DNA of 61,915 bases from Mesorhizobium sp. SOD10 (GTDB lineage: Bacteria > Pseudomonadota > Alphaproteobacteria > Rhizobiales > Rhizobiaceae): NCBI GenBank assembly GCA_000824805.1, contig CCNA01000021.1, positions 1-61,915 of the forward strand, in the 5' to 3' direction. Below, in pieces: positions 43,200 through 53,335 of the stretch. Under the pieces are notes generated by a model. The model had not been told where the DNA came from, searched no databases, and saw only the letters and a program-made list of their open reading frames with translations. The position numbers were made by a program, and so were the translations under genes. Every line of letters starts with the position of its first letter. Position 1 is the first letter of the stretch.

Positions 43200-46100
43200 T
43201 CAAGCGATCCGGTCCAGAACGGTTTCAACGGCGGCCAGCCTCTCCTCTCGCACACCGTGCTCAAGAATGAGCCGCTGGGCCGACCATCGGAGCGGATCGT
43301 TTTTCCCAATTTTGAGGTGCTTCTGCAGCTCTGCCGCCTGCTCGGCAGGAAGTGTCAGCGCAACCCCCTTGGGTCCGCCATGGATTTTGCTGACGCCAAG
43401 CATCGTCGCGCGAATTCGAAGCGACGCAAGGGCGAAGCCTGTCTCGAGCGAGGACGGGATCGGTCCAAACCGATCGCTGAATTCCTCACGAGTTTGAGCG
43501 AGGGCAACTTCGCTTTCGGCCCGATCGAGTGCGGCGGCTAACTCGATCCGCAGTTCGGGATGGGGGATGTAGTCAATCGGAATGACGGGAGTAAAGCCAA
43601 GGTCAATTTCGGCGCGGTTCGCTGCTTTTATTTTTTCGCCTCGAACTTTGGCAAGAGCACGTTCGAGCAGGCTTCGATAAAGCGACAAACCGATTGCATG
43701 AAGGTGTCCGGCTTGCTCTTTGCCTAGCAAGTCGCCCGCACCGCGGATGTCGAGGTCGCGAGTGCTGATGTCAAATCCCGAGCCGAGGGCATTGAACTGC
43801 TCCAATGCCTGGAACCGACGTCGCGCACCCTCGGACACCTCAGCGCCGGGTTCAAGCGCCATCAGCATGTTTGCCCGGCGCGAGCCACGCCCGACGCGAC
43901 CGCGTAACTGATGGAGCTGGGCAAGGCCAAACCGCTCGGGCTTATAAACGATGATTGTGTTAGCTCCCGGAACGTTGAGGCCGCTCTCGACTATGTTGGT
44001 TGCCAACAATATGTCGCCCTCGCCTGCAGCAAAGGCGAGCATCGCACGATCGATTTTCGCAGCTGACATGTCGCCATGAAGAACCGTGAGAGAAAGCTCG
44101 GGGACAATAGCGTTGATGCGCCTGGAAAGCGGAGCGAGGTCCTCAATGCGCGGGCACACAATCAAGCTTTGCCCGCTCCGCTCCTTTTCCGCGCGCAGCG
44201 CTTTTCGCACGACTTCGCTTTCGAACGTGACCGTCGCTGTACGTATCGGGCGACGTCGTACCGGTGGCGTGGTGATGACGCTCAGATCCATGAGCCCCAC
44301 GAAGCCTGCTTGTAGCGTCCTTGGAATGGGCGTTGCTGTCATAGAAAGAACGTGCTGTCCTCGGGCCAGATCGCGCATGGCCTTCTTGTGGCGCGTCCCA
44401 AATCTGTGCTCTTCGTCGATCACGACGAGCGACAGATCCCTGAACCGGACGTCTTTGGCGCAGATCGCATGGGTAGCGACAAGGATTTGGACTGAGCCCT
44501 TCGCTAGGCTGGCTTTCGTTCGGTGGGTCTCGGACGCCGTTTGCAGGCGAGACAGCATTGCAACTTCGATGCCATGTCGCCTGAAACGCTTTCTGAACAG
44601 CTCGAAGTGCTGGCGGGCAAGGACGGTGGTCGGAGCGACGATTGCCGCCTGCCGTCCCGAGAAGACCGCAGCGGCTACGGCACGCACGGCGATCTCGGTC
44701 TTACCGAAGCCGACATCTCCGCAAAGAAGCCGGTTCATCGGCCGGCCGGAGGCAAGGTCCGCGGCGATAGCGGCAGCGGCATCGGCTTGCCCCAAGGTCA
44801 GATCGTATGGGAAGCCGGCGCAGAGGCGTTCAAATTGCACCCGGTCGGGGTTGAGCGGCGTTGCCCGGCGTCGGTCGCGCTCGCCAAGCATTCGCACCAT
44901 CCGTTTGGCCGTTTGCTCGATCCTCGCCACTGTCTCGTCGCGGCGTTGTCTCCAGGCATCACCCTTGAGCCGGTCAAGCGTGACTTCCGTTTCGGCGCCG
45001 CCATACCGCCAAAGCTTCCCGATCTCCCGCAGCGGGACCAGCAGGACCGCGTCATCGGCGTAACGCAGACGCAGCGCTTCATCATCTTCGATTGCGGGCT
45101 CAAGCCCTTCCAGAATGCCGATGCCGTGTTCGAAATGAACCACCACGTCGCCGAAGCGGAGCTGGGCGTCCAGATGGTGCGATAAATCATTCCGAGGCTG
45201 ATGAACCGGGAGTGCCTGTCCAGCCAGATCTCTTAGCGTGACACAAAGAAGCATGTCCTCACGATCAACAAAGCCACGCTCGATTGGGGCTACATACAGG
45301 CACGCCGAAGGCGCTGAGCACACAGCGTCCCAATCGTCTTGGGGAGCCAGGGGCAACGCCAAGGCGCGTTCGACACGCCGCCCCCACAGCTGCAGCACAT
45401 GTCCGGCCGGTCCGATGAGAACCAACCGCAATCCCTCTGCGATCAGCTTTTCCGCAAAAGATCGCAAGGCACCAGCAGCATCGGCTTCTCGGGCGAAAAC
45501 GGGTATTTGCGTCTTCGCGTCGACATCGTCTACCACCTCAGCAGCAATCTTGCTGGTGATGGATTCCCATTCATCCCGGGAGAGGAAGTCGGACATGTTC
45601 TCGCCATCTTCCTGCAACGCCGAGATGGCATCCAGAGCCCGCTGATTGGCGCCACGTTCGGCGATCACCTCCACATCATCGAGATAGTCGAAAATTGTCT
45701 CGCTCGGCCGGGTGAGGCCATCCGGCGACGTGCCGTAGACCGGGACCGATTCCGATGCCGGATCCACGATGAGGTGCCTGGCTTCCGCGACTGAGCGCTG
45801 CGACAAAGGATCATAGGAGCGGATCGAGACGATAGTGCTGTTCTCTATCTCGATGCGGCAGGGGCGGGGGGAGGCGGCAGGGAACACCTCTATCACCCGG
45901 CCACGGATCGCTGCTTCACCGGGCTCGTCGACGCGGTCGTCGAATACATATCCGATTTCTTGCAGCCGAGCCTGAACATCCTCCGCGACCACCTCGTCGC
46001 CGGCGTGGAATTCGAGGTGAACGTTGTTCCAGATGTCACGAGGAGGGACACGGCGCAGCAATGCCTCAGGTGTGCTGACGAGCACGCGCGGCCGCTTGTC

Positions 46101-46571
46101 TCGATCCAGCAGCCATCGCAGGACGCTCATGCGCCGTCCAACCGCTTGCGCGCTTGCCGGAATAGCGTCAGCCGCTGAACCATCCCAACGCGGATAGAAC
46201 GCAGCTGCCAACTCGCCGGCCATCGCGTTGAGGATTGTTGCTAGCTGCTCGGCTCTGCGGGTGTCTTGTGCGATATAAAGGATCGGTGCAACGCACGTGC
46301 GGATGCGGCGGTGCATCATCGCTGCCACAGCGCCCACTGGGTTCAACGGCGTCAAGTCGGTAGTGATCTTCTTGCGGTGCACGCGCGCTACTTCGCTCAC
46401 CGACGTGTTGGCCAGGAGGACACTCGCCAGCGTGGCCGGCTCGGCTTTTTCGCCGGCGATTCGTCGGGCCTCCGGCCGAGATAACGTTTCCCCTTTGGCG
46501 TCCGAAATGCCTGAAGCAAGATCAGCTGCTGCGCTCCCCGGTAGAGATCGAACCCCAGATTGAACAAGCAC
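43200..46571 (-). CDS. mfd: Mfd-type DNA translocase
   Basis: A 1123-residue transcription-repair coupling factor homologue. The N-terminal UvrB-like half includes VLVSTPEALLRRVPP and RGRVIEVFPAASPRP. A RNA-polymerase-interaction-like module follows (FGDVVVHFEHGIGILEGL). The motor has GDVGFGKTE (motif I, about residue 645), VIDEEHRFG (II), SMTATPIPRTL (III) and LHQLRGRVGRGSR (VI). Mfd pushes stalled RNA polymerase off damaged DNA and recruits UvrA. The sequence is divergent from typical rhizobial Mfd, so this is probably an extra copy in addition to a chromosomal one. That is inferred, not shown here. Confidence 0.85.
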   Translation of the reverse strand: MLVQSGVRSLPGSAAADLASGISDAKGETLSRPEARRIAGEKAEPATLASVLLANTSVSEVARVHRKKITTDLTPLNPVGAVAAMMHRRIRTCVAPILYIAQDTRRAEQLATILNAMAGELAAAFYPRWDGSAADAIPASAQAVGRRMSVLRWLLDRDKRPRVLVSTPEALLRRVPPRDIWNNVHLEFHAGDEVVAEDVQARLQEIGYVFDDRVDEPGEAAIRGRVIEVFPAASPRPCRIEIENSTIVSIRSYDPLSQRSVAEARHLIVDPASESVPVYGTSPDGLTRPSETIFDYLDDVEVIAERGANQRALDAISALQEDGENMSDFLSRDEWESITSKIAAEVVDDVDAKTQIPVFAREADAAGALRSFAEKLIAEGLRLVLIGPAGHVLQLWGRRVERALALPLAPQDDWDAVCSAPSACLYVAPIERGFVDREDMLLCVTLRDLAGQALPVHQPRNDLSHHLDAQLRFGDVVVHFEHGIGILEGLEPAIEDDEALRLRYADDAVLLVPLREIGKLWRYGGAETEVTLDRLKGDAWRQRRDETVARIEQTAKRMVRMLGERDRRRATPLNPDRVQFERLCAGFPYDLTLGQADAAAAIAADLASGRPMNRLLCGDVGFGKTEIAVRAVAAAVFSGRQAAIVAPTTVLARQHFELFRKRFRRHGIEVAMLSRLQTASETHRTKASLAKGSVQILVATHAICAKDVRFRDLSLVVIDEEHRFGTRHKKAMRDLARGQHVLSMTATPIPRTLQAGFVGLMDLSVITTPPVRRRPIRTATVTFESEVVRKALRAEKERSGQSLIVCPRIEDLAPLSRRINAIVPELSLTVLHGDMSAAKIDRAMLAFAAGEGDILLATNIVESGLNVPGANTIIVYKPERFGLAQLHQLRGRVGRGSRRANMLMALEPGAEVSEGARRRFQALEQFNALGSGFDISTRDLDIRGAGDLLGKEQAGHLHAIGLSLYRSLLERALAKVRGEKIKAANRAEIDLGFTPVIPIDYIPHPELRIELAAALDRAESEVALAQTREEFSDRFGPIPSSLETGFALASLRIRATMLGVSKIHGGPKGVALTLPAEQAAELQKHLKIGKNDPLRWSAQRLILEHGVREERLAAVETVLDRIA

Positions 46572-46599
46572 GCCCTCTCGATTGGCACAGAGAAGCCAT

Positions 46600-46806
46600 C
46601 TAACCGCCGTTGCGGCGACGGGATGGCTGCCGCCCGCTTCGCATTTTCAAGGCATTTCGGAAGGCTCGGGCACCTACCTCGCAACAATGTTTCGAAGGCC
46701 CATTCGAGCCGATTACGATCCTCGCCTGCTCGATGGTCAAACCAAACAACTTTGCAAGTTCGGCTGGGCCATACGTATCGCTCCAGTTCTCAACTGATTT
46801 GGTCAT
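46600..46806 (-). CDS. small helix-turn-helix-like protein
   Basis: A 68-residue protein: YGPAELAKLFGLTIEQARI has the shape of a helix-turn-helix, followed by GSNGPSKHCCEV and a basic tail. GGAG lies 6 bases before the ATG. Similar short proteins occur in rhizobia. It could be DNA-binding, but no family is certain. Confidence 0.5.
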   Translation of the reverse strand: MTKSVENWSDTYGPAELAKLFGLTIEQARIVIGSNGPSKHCCEVGARAFRNALKMRSGRQPSRRRNGG

Positions 46807-47411
46807 TTGGGCTCCGCTGGATGGGTCTGCTCCCGCTCAACGTCGCTCGGCAAGCAAAGTTCAAGACGAAGCGCGAAATAGGTGACCCCGAGGATTCCAA
46901 GACTGCGCTTTTGTAGCCGGGTCTTTGGCGAGGTCCAGAAGCGGAGCGGACGGTAGTTCGACGGCGCAGGAACTATGCAGCCGTGCGCTACGTAAGCTAA
47001 TGCCGGGCCTGGGGACGCGGTTGTTCCACTTGGTCGACACGGCCGGTCTCGAGGCCTCTCGGCGGGAGTGCCGCTGCTGGCAGCGCTCGGAATGATCGAT
47101 CCTTCGCGTGCAGGACAGTGAAGGGGCGCCGGCCTGGTTCCTTCGGTCGAAGTCCCCGTGGCAGCTTGAGCATCTCAACATCGCCGCCGTAGCGGTCTTT
47201 TGCCGCGGTTGCGGGCTTTGCACGTCGTGAAAAACGGGCGGTTCATGCAGATCAACCTCGTAGAGCGAGGCAGTGGCGCATCAACGCTATGACCAGCGTA
47301 CGATGAACGCAAAGGTGCGACCTACTCGACTAGACATCAGGAATTCTCGGCGTGGTGAAGAATGGCATTCCGTCGGCAGTCGTCATCATCGTTCAGCGCG
47401 GGGTTGACTGG
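46807..47411. other. intergenic, no gene seen
   Basis: About 600 bases between the small helix-turn-helix gene and the broken exonuclease. I could not support any gene here. Confidence 0.4.
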
Positions 47412-48234
47412 CTAGTCCCCGGGCGCGGAGCGAATTCTCGATGCAACCTTTGGTGCGCAGTTATCTGACAGTTCGATCCATACAGGCGCGTGATCGCTGC
47501 TCTTTTCCCAGCCGCGCACCTCAACGTCGACCTGGGCGTCGACCAATCGCTTCTTGAGCGACGGGCTCAGCAGCAGATGATCGTGCGCAGGCCTGCATTG
47601 CGGCCGAAGGCGTTGCGGAAGTAATCCCAAGAACGTGTAGATCTTCTCACCGGGATCACGGGTCCGAAGCGCGTCGGTCCAGCCTTGTTTGAGCAGCGCC
47701 GCATAAGCGGCGCGCGCTTCGGGTGCGAAGAGCGCATCGTCGAGCCAGCGTTCGGGCTTGCAGACGTCGAGATCGGTCGGCATGACGTTGAACGATCGGT
47801 TAATCGCTCACGCCGAGGAACTGCTCGATTCGAAGCAGCCGGTGGTGCTGGCAGGAATCGAACCAGCGGAGCTTGTAGTCGAATTTCGGGCCTGGCCTGG
47901 GATTGCCGTTCGAAAGATAGAGACAGCCGACCAGGATGCCGTTGACTGCGGCCTCTATGTAGCGGCTATGGCTGTCGTCGGGCTCACCGGGAAGGCCGCG
48001 CCGCGTTTCATGAATATTGCCAACACGGCTCAGGATCGCGACGCCATTCCAGCTTTTCTGTCCGTGCCATATCGCGTTATAGCCAAGGTTACGGATCGGC
48101 TCTTCCGGAAAGCGTTCCTGCGGCGCCTTGAGTTCCTGGAGGCAGGCGACGTCCGGCTGTGCCTCCGACAGCCAGCGCAGCAGCACCGGCAGGCGGCCGT
48201 TGACGCCGTTGACGTTATAGGTCGCAATTCTCAT
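47412..48234 (-). pseudogene. xthA: second exonuclease III, broken by a microinversion
   Basis: The N-terminal part reads MRIATYNVNGVNGRLPVLL to YKLRWFD and the C-terminal part MPTDLDVCKPERWLDD to SDHAPVWIEL, both from ExoIII. Between them 47797-47856 is inverted. On the minus strand it gives nonsense and a stop, but on the plus strand it reads DRLIAHAEELLDSKQPVVLA, exactly the missing piece. A +1 and a later -1 shift also scramble the YTFWDYFRNAF region. The ATG overlaps the ligase D stop, so the two formed an operon. The intact paralogue is at 27655-28428. Confidence 0.85.
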
Positions 48235-50138
48235 TGCATCAGTGCCGGCAGGACCTGGTCGGCCCGGCCCCATCCCGCGAGAGCCTTCGATGCGGCGCGC
48301 TTCTTCAGCTCGGGCGCATCGCCGACATGAAAGTGGGAAGGTGCATCGATCGTTTTCATTTCCGCCCAAGTGATGGGCGCGGCGACCGGAGCGCCAGGCC
48401 GCGACCGGGCACTGTACGGCATGATTGCCGTCGCGCCGCGCTGGTTGCGCAGATAATCGACAAAGATTCGTCCCTTCCGTTTCGCCTTCGACAACACGGC
48501 GGTGAAGTGGCTCGGATCACTCTGCGCGGCCGCCTGCGCCAGCCTGGAGGCGAAAGCCTTCACCTCAGGCCATTCGGCCCGGGGCGTGAGCGGCGCGATC
48601 ACATGCACACCCTTGCCGCCGGTCAGCATCGTAAATGTCGTCAAACCCAGCGATTTCAGGATATCCCGAAACTGGAATGCGGCTGCGCGCACAGCCTCGA
48701 AATCCAGCCCCTCGTCGGGGTCGAGGTCAAAGACCAGGCGGTCAGCCTTCTCGACGTCTTCGATGCGCGCTCCCCAGCCATGAAACTCGATCGTCCCCAT
48801 CTGGACACAGGTCATCAGCCCCTCGGCGTCGTCGATATAAAGATAGGGCTCCTCATGCCCGTCCTTTTCGGTGATGCCGACATGATGGACCTTCTCGCCG
48901 AAGCTCCCGGCGTCATGCTTCTGGAAGAAGCATTTCTTGGCGCGGCCCTGCGGACAGCGGACAAGGCTGATCGGCCTGCTGCCCGCCCAGGGAAGCATGA
49001 TCGCGGCGACGTCGGCGTAATAATCTGCAAGCTGTCCCTTGGTGATGTTGGATTCGGGGTAGATGACGCGGCCGCGATTGCTGATCGCGATCGTGCTTTT
49101 CGCCGGCGGAGGCAGCGTCGCAGTGTGATGTTCCGTCTCAAGCGCAACGGCTTCCGGCTTCTTGTCCTCGCGCAGGCCGAGATAGCTTGGATGGCGCAGT
49201 GTTCCTTCGTTTGTCATCTCGGTATAGGCGATCTCGGCGACAAGCTTCGGACGCAGCCAGTGGGCGCCGCGAACCTCCGCGCGCGGCGCTTCGACCGTGG
49301 CGGGTTTCTGCTCGAGCGGCGCCATAATCTTCATCAGCCGCGCCATCTCGGCGGTATCGAAACCGGTCCCGACCTTGCCGGCAAAGCGCAGCTTTCCGCC
49401 GTCATGGACCCCAAGGATAAGCGATTGAAACGCGCGATCCTTGTCCGACGGCGTCCAGCCGACGAGCACGAATTCCTGACGTTTGATGCACTTGATCTTC
49501 AGCCAGCTTCCATCGCGGGCGCCGACATAGTCCGAATCCGCCAGCTTCGAGATAACCCCCTCGAGACCGGCGTCGCAGAAGCGGTTCAGCAATTCTTCGC
49601 CCCGGCCCTGGATGTGATCGGAGTAGCGAAGGATAGGGCTCTTCGCCGGCAGGATTTCCTGCAGCTTCTTCTTTCGCTCCAGGAGCGGAAGCCTCGTCAG
49701 GTCTTCGCCGTCGAGCTCGAGCAGGTCGAACGCATAAAAATCGATGCTCGCGGGATTGCCCTTCAAGGCGTTCTGGAGCGCCTGGAAACTCGATCGCCCC
49801 TCGGCGTCCATGACAACTGCCTCGCCATCGAGGAGCGCGGAGCGAACCTTGAGCTTGCGTGCCTCCGAAAGGAGAGAGGGGAAGCGGCCAGACCAGTCCA
49901 GGCCGGAGCGCGTATAGGCGCGCGCTTCGCCTCCGCCCACGGCGACGAGAATGCGGTAGCCATCGTGTTTCATTTCGTGGATCCAGCGATCGCCGGCGGG
50001 GACGGTGTCCACCAGTCTTGCGAGCTGGACTGGCCGGAACGCAGGTGGCGCGAGATTGGCCGTCTCGCGCGAGGCTGGCTTCGCAGGGCGAGTGGAAGAC
50101 ACTTCGATTGTGGGCCGACGCGACGCTGACTTACTCAA
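48231..50138 (-). CDS. ligD: DNA ligase D, ligase plus polymerase domains
   Basis: A 635-residue protein. The ATP-dependent ligase comes first: EMKHDGYRI carries the nucleotidyl Lys (about residue 56), then LLDGEAVVMD, GLEGVISK and SWLKIKC. The primase-polymerase domain follows (VIYPESNITKGQLADYYADV, LVFDLDPDEGLDFE with the catalytic Asp pair, and RIFVDYLRN). There is no separate nuclease (PE) domain. It joins DNA ends in Ku-dependent end joining, but Ku is not in this window. The start is TTG at 50138, downstream of GTGAGGA. An operon with the broken exonuclease follows. Confidence 0.9.
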   Translation of the reverse strand: MSKSASRRPTIEVSSTRPAKPASRETANLAPPAFRPVQLARLVDTVPAGDRWIHEMKHDGYRILVAVGGGEARAYTRSGLDWSGRFPSLLSEARKLKVRSALLDGEAVVMDAEGRSSFQALQNALKGNPASIDFYAFDLLELDGEDLTRLPLLERKKKLQEILPAKSPILRYSDHIQGRGEELLNRFCDAGLEGVISKLADSDYVGARDGSWLKIKCIKRQEFVLVGWTPSDKDRAFQSLILGVHDGGKLRFAGKVGTGFDTAEMARLMKIMAPLEQKPATVEAPRAEVRGAHWLRPKLVAEIAYTEMTNEGTLRHPSYLGLREDKKPEAVALETEHHTATLPPPAKSTIAISNRGRVIYPESNITKGQLADYYADVAAIMLPWAGSRPISLVRCPQGRAKKCFFQKHDAGSFGEKVHHVGITEKDGHEEPYLYIDDAEGLMTCVQMGTIEFHGWGARIEDVEKADRLVFDLDPDEGLDFEAVRAAAFQFRDILKSLGLTTFTMLTGGKGVHVIAPLTPRAEWPEVKAFASRLAQAAAQSDPSHFTAVLSKAKRKGRIFVDYLRNQRGATAIMPYSARSRPGAPVAAPITWAEMKTIDAPSHFHVGDAPELKKRAASKALAGWGRADQVLPALMQ

Positions 50139-51164
50139 TCCTCACTCTCACCAATACAACGTCCGATGTGTCATTCGCATTCCGCAGCCTATTGCTTGGG
50201 TTCGCTGCGGCGGTATTGAGCTTGTCGCGATCATCGCCGACCCGCTTGATCAGGCCTCGGCCTGCTCTCGTAGCTTTCACCGCCGGCGATCTGCCGACGG
50301 CCGGTGGCGCCTCGCTTGGACCGCTGTCTGCCACTGTCGTCTCGCTGGAATCGATCGCCCGCGTCGTTTCGATGTTGGTCCTGTAACGCTCTGGTGCCGC
50401 TTGCGATCCTGAGCCGGGCAAAAAATTCAATTCACCCGAAATCCGGGTCTTGATCTTGATGTTGTCGATGTGGAGATCCGGAATGAAGAGGTCGGCGGCT
50501 GCGCAGCCCCTTTGGCGGCAGCTCGCGTGGATCGGGTCCCGAGCCGCCATCGCGCACCTGGTCCCCGCGGGCGTGCGGCACGGGAAAGCTCCTCCCGCGC
50601 TGGCCGACTAACTCGGGGATGAGCCACAGATTTATCGCCGGCGACATTGAATTCAACGTACCACACTGCGGGCCTTCCGAGGGGCCGCCTCGGAACGAAG
50701 CGCGGCTTGACGGCCTCGAGGTGGTGGTTCTTAACGAGAACTGGTCCGCCTGGCTCATCCGGCAAAGCCGGAAGGTGAGCTGCTGCGGCCGCTTCCAGCC
50801 GGGTTTCTCTTGGTTAAGACGCTTCGGCCAGAGAGACAAGCGGCCCGGTCGGCGATCGCGCAACGTCTCAAAGATCACTCTTGAAACGCAATTTAGCCGC
50901 CCCTAACTCATTTTTGCCGGATGCCGCTATGGGTCCTGGCACGGGAACAACGGTCCTATCATGGATCGAGTTCGGTTCATGTCGCTCGCATGGAGGATGT
51001 GTTCCGGCGTTTGCCCGAACCTCTCTCCTCGCGGTTGCGAGTTGACTCTTGGCCGTTTCGGTCTCTGCCTGATCGCCTCCCGCTTGCCTTCGATCCAGTT
51101 CGCTTCCGGTGCACGCGTGCTTCGCGCGTTGCGGCGCCCGGTCATCAGTCGAAGGAGGATAGCC
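50139..51164. other. intergenic, no gene I can support
   Basis: About 1 kb between the ligase and the first small heat-shock gene. Several open frames exist on both strands, but none has a recognisable domain or a convincing start. It may hold decayed sequence. Confidence 0.4.
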
Positions 51165-51599
51165 ATGCTGTTGTCGGATTTGGGCCGCGTCGGATTCGAT
51201 CCGTTTCTGGAAATGCGGCGCATGCAACAGGAAGTGAACCAGCGTTTGGCCGGCCTGACGGCCAGTGCCGCCCAGGAGTTTCCCCCGGTCAATCTTTGGG
51301 TCGGCGAGGATAGCGTAGCCCTGACCGCCGAACTGCCTGGAATCGCGCCCGACGAGGTAGAACTTACGGTGCGCGACAATACACTGACATTGAAGGGCGA
51401 ATTCGAATCTCGTGCTGATGACGAGAAATCCGTCTGGCATCGACGCGAGCGCCCCTACGGAAGCTTCTCCCGGACGGTGCAACTGCCGTTCCGCGTCGAT
51501 CCGGAACAGGTCGAGGCGCGTTTTGGCGATGGGGTGCTCGAGGTCGAACTGCAGCGACCGGAGGCGGATCGGCCGAAGAAGATCCAGATCAAGGGATGA
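51165..51599 (+). CDS. small heat-shock protein (Hsp20) 1
   Basis: A 144-residue alpha-crystallin protein. The core runs from VNLWVGEDSVALTAELPGIA through VELTVRDNTLTLKGEFE and SFSRTVQLPFRVDPEQVEA to GDGVLEVELQRPE, ending with a short IQIKG tail. It is a holdase that prevents aggregation of heat- or stress-damaged proteins. GAAGGAGG precedes the ATG by 6 bases. The longer frame is rejected because the start would be far upstream of the domain. It lies 12 bases before the next Hsp20. Confidence 0.9.
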   Translation: MLLSDLGRVGFDPFLEMRRMQQEVNQRLAGLTASAAQEFPPVNLWVGEDSVALTAELPGIAPDEVELTVRDNTLTLKGEFESRADDEKSVWHRRERPYGSFSRTVQLPFRVDPEQVEARFGDGVLEVELQRPEADRPKKIQIKG

Positions 51600-51611
51600 G
51601 AGGAGGGAACC

Positions 51612-52016
51612 ATGGCTCAGGAACTGAGGACCACCGATCGCCAGGTCATCAGCAAGCCTGTCGGCGGCGAACGGACCCGCTCGCGGCCCGTATTCGTGCC
51701 GCGGGCCGATATCTATGAGACGCAGGACAATGTCGTCCTTCTCGTCGATATGCCCGGCGTCGGCCCGGATGGAGTGGATATCACGCTCGAGAAACGGACA
51801 CTGGCGATCCGCGGCTACGCGGCCGATCAAGAGCATCAGAATTATCGTCAGGTCTATGCCGAATATAGCGCCGGCGATTATGAGCGCGTCTTCACGCTAT
51901 CCGAGGATATCGACCGCGATGGCATCGAGGCGTCGCACAAGAACGGCGTCCTGCGTCTAGTGCTGCCGAAGGCGGCGCCAGCCAAAGCCCGCAAAATCCA
52001 ACTCAAGATGGCTTAG
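51612..52016 (+). CDS. small heat-shock protein (Hsp20) 2
   Basis: A 134-residue alpha-crystallin protein, different in sequence from the first copy. It has FVPRADIYETQDNVVLLVDM, PGVGPDGVDITLEKRTLAI, YERVFTLSEDIDRDGIEA and GVLRLVLPKA. It is co-transcribed with Hsp20 1 (12-base gap). The two differ enough to form a hetero-oligomer or to act on different clients. Confidence 0.9.
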   Translation: MAQELRTTDRQVISKPVGGERTRSRPVFVPRADIYETQDNVVLLVDMPGVGPDGVDITLEKRTLAIRGYAADQEHQNYRQVYAEYSAGDYERVFTLSEDIDRDGIEASHKNGVLRLVLPKAAPAKARKIQLKMA

Positions 52017-52029
52017 CCGTTGGGTTAGA

Positions 52030-52124
52030 GCAATTCCAGGAAAAGTGTGAGCGGTTTTCCGTCCGGAATTGCGTAAACACAGATAGATAGTGCGTTTCGC
52101 CGTTTCCGTGAAACGGTGAAACGC
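52030..52124. repeat. rhizobial extragenic hairpin element
   Basis: GCAATTCC at 52030-52037 pairs with GGAATTGC at 52065-52072, with GGAAAA and TTTTCC inside. A second perfect hairpin, GCGTTTC...GAAACGC, spans 52092-52124. This two-palindrome arrangement resembles RIME-type intergenic elements of Rhizobium and Mesorhizobium. It lies directly after the Hsp20 pair and may also stop their transcription. Confidence 0.65.
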
Positions 52125-52769
52125 CCTAGGGGAGGTTAATGATGGGACCAAGGACCTGATCCCATGAAGCATCAGATGCCCGTCACTCCAGGCAGGGAAT
52201 GGCGGGCATCCATCTAGCTGCTACCGACCAGGAAGGTGACGAGGCCGCGTCAAATGCGGTAGCGAGGGACAGGGCTTCCCCATAGATAGCAACGCGACGA
52301 GCGCCCGCGGCCCGCCCCGAGGCCATCCCAGCCGCCGCAATGCCCGCACCGGGTGAACTGGCCAACAGCACGATCGAGGAGAAAAGCATTCCGGCGTTGC
52401 AGCGTGTCGGCGGCTCGCCTCGTTGTCTTGGGCAGCTTAATTCTCGCCGAGCTCGAGCTTGTGCGCTGGTTTCAAAGGAAGCGGGCAATAGGCTATTGCG
52501 GCTCTCCTGGACGGAGAAAACGGTGGCCCAAAGCGACCGAGCCGCGCAGACTACAGACCCTTCATACCCGGAAAGTCAACCGGAACGGCGCGTCTCCTAT
52601 TGGTGTTGGCGCCCCTCTGCATGGGCACCTTCTGCAAGGCCTCTTGAACGCCGATACCGCTGAACTAAATCGTACTCCGCCGGAGGCCCATCTTGGGGCC
52701 GGCATCTCGGCGAAGCGGCATCCGCCGACGGCAGTCTTGTACCCATGTTGCTCAGAGGAGGATGTGGCT
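52125..52769. other. intergenic between Hsp20 genes
   Basis: About 640 bases. Open frames run through on both strands, but none carries a recognisable domain or a proper start. Confidence 0.4.
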
Positions 52770-53249
52770 ATGAGAACCACTCTCGATTTCACCCCGCTGT
52801 TCCGGTCGAGCATCGGCTTCGAGCGAATGCTGAACGCGCTTGAAGCCGCGAGCCGCGGCGAAACCATCGACAGCTGGCCTCCGTATGACATCGCCAAGCT
52901 CGGCGAGGACGATTACCGCATCACCATGGCGGTAGCTGGCTTCAGCCAGGACCATCTGACCCTGACCCAGGAGCACAACATGCTCTTGGTGTCCGGCCAG
53001 AAGGCGGGCGAGGAGAATGGCCAGTATCTTCATCGTGGAATTGCCAGTCGCACCTTCCAGCGCCGTTTCGAGCTGGCCGACCACGTAAAGGTGGTGAATG
53101 CCAGGCTCGTCAACGGTCTGCTGACGATCGATCTCAAGCGCGAAGTTCCTGAAGCGGTGAAGCCGCGCCAGATCGAAATCGCGACGAGCGGCAAGACGAC
53201 GTCGAAGTCCTCGCCGAAGCAGATCGAGGCTGAGAAGCCGGCCGCCTAA
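52770..53249 (+). CDS. small heat-shock protein (IbpA-like)
   Basis: A 159-residue protein of the IbpA subgroup: TPLFRSSIGFERMLNALE, then PPYDIAKLGEDDYRITMAVA, GFSQDHLTLTQEHN, GIASRTFQRRFELADHVKV and LVNGLLTIDLKREVPEA. It binds denatured proteins in inclusion-like aggregates. AGAGGAGG lies 8 bases before the ATG, and the frame opens far upstream without meaning. It is the third of four Hsp20s. Confidence 0.9.
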   Translation: MRTTLDFTPLFRSSIGFERMLNALEAASRGETIDSWPPYDIAKLGEDDYRITMAVAGFSQDHLTLTQEHNMLLVSGQKAGEENGQYLHRGIASRTFQRRFELADHVKVVNARLVNGLLTIDLKREVPEAVKPRQIEIATSGKTTSKSSPKQIEAEKPAA

Positions 53250-53335
53250 GGCATTCCGCAAGCGCGCGCGCGCGGGTGCATGGGCCCGGCGCAGAATGGT
53301 GCATTGTCAATCGCAACGGACGAAGGAGAAGAAAA

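Noticed and set aside
46540..46575. A tRNA-like GTAGAGATCGAACCC string
   Set aside because: It is the antisense of the Mfd start region and no cloverleaf can be drawn around it.
48234..50129. A 631-residue plus-strand frame
   Set aside because: It is the exact antisense of ligase D; no domains or ribosome-binding site.
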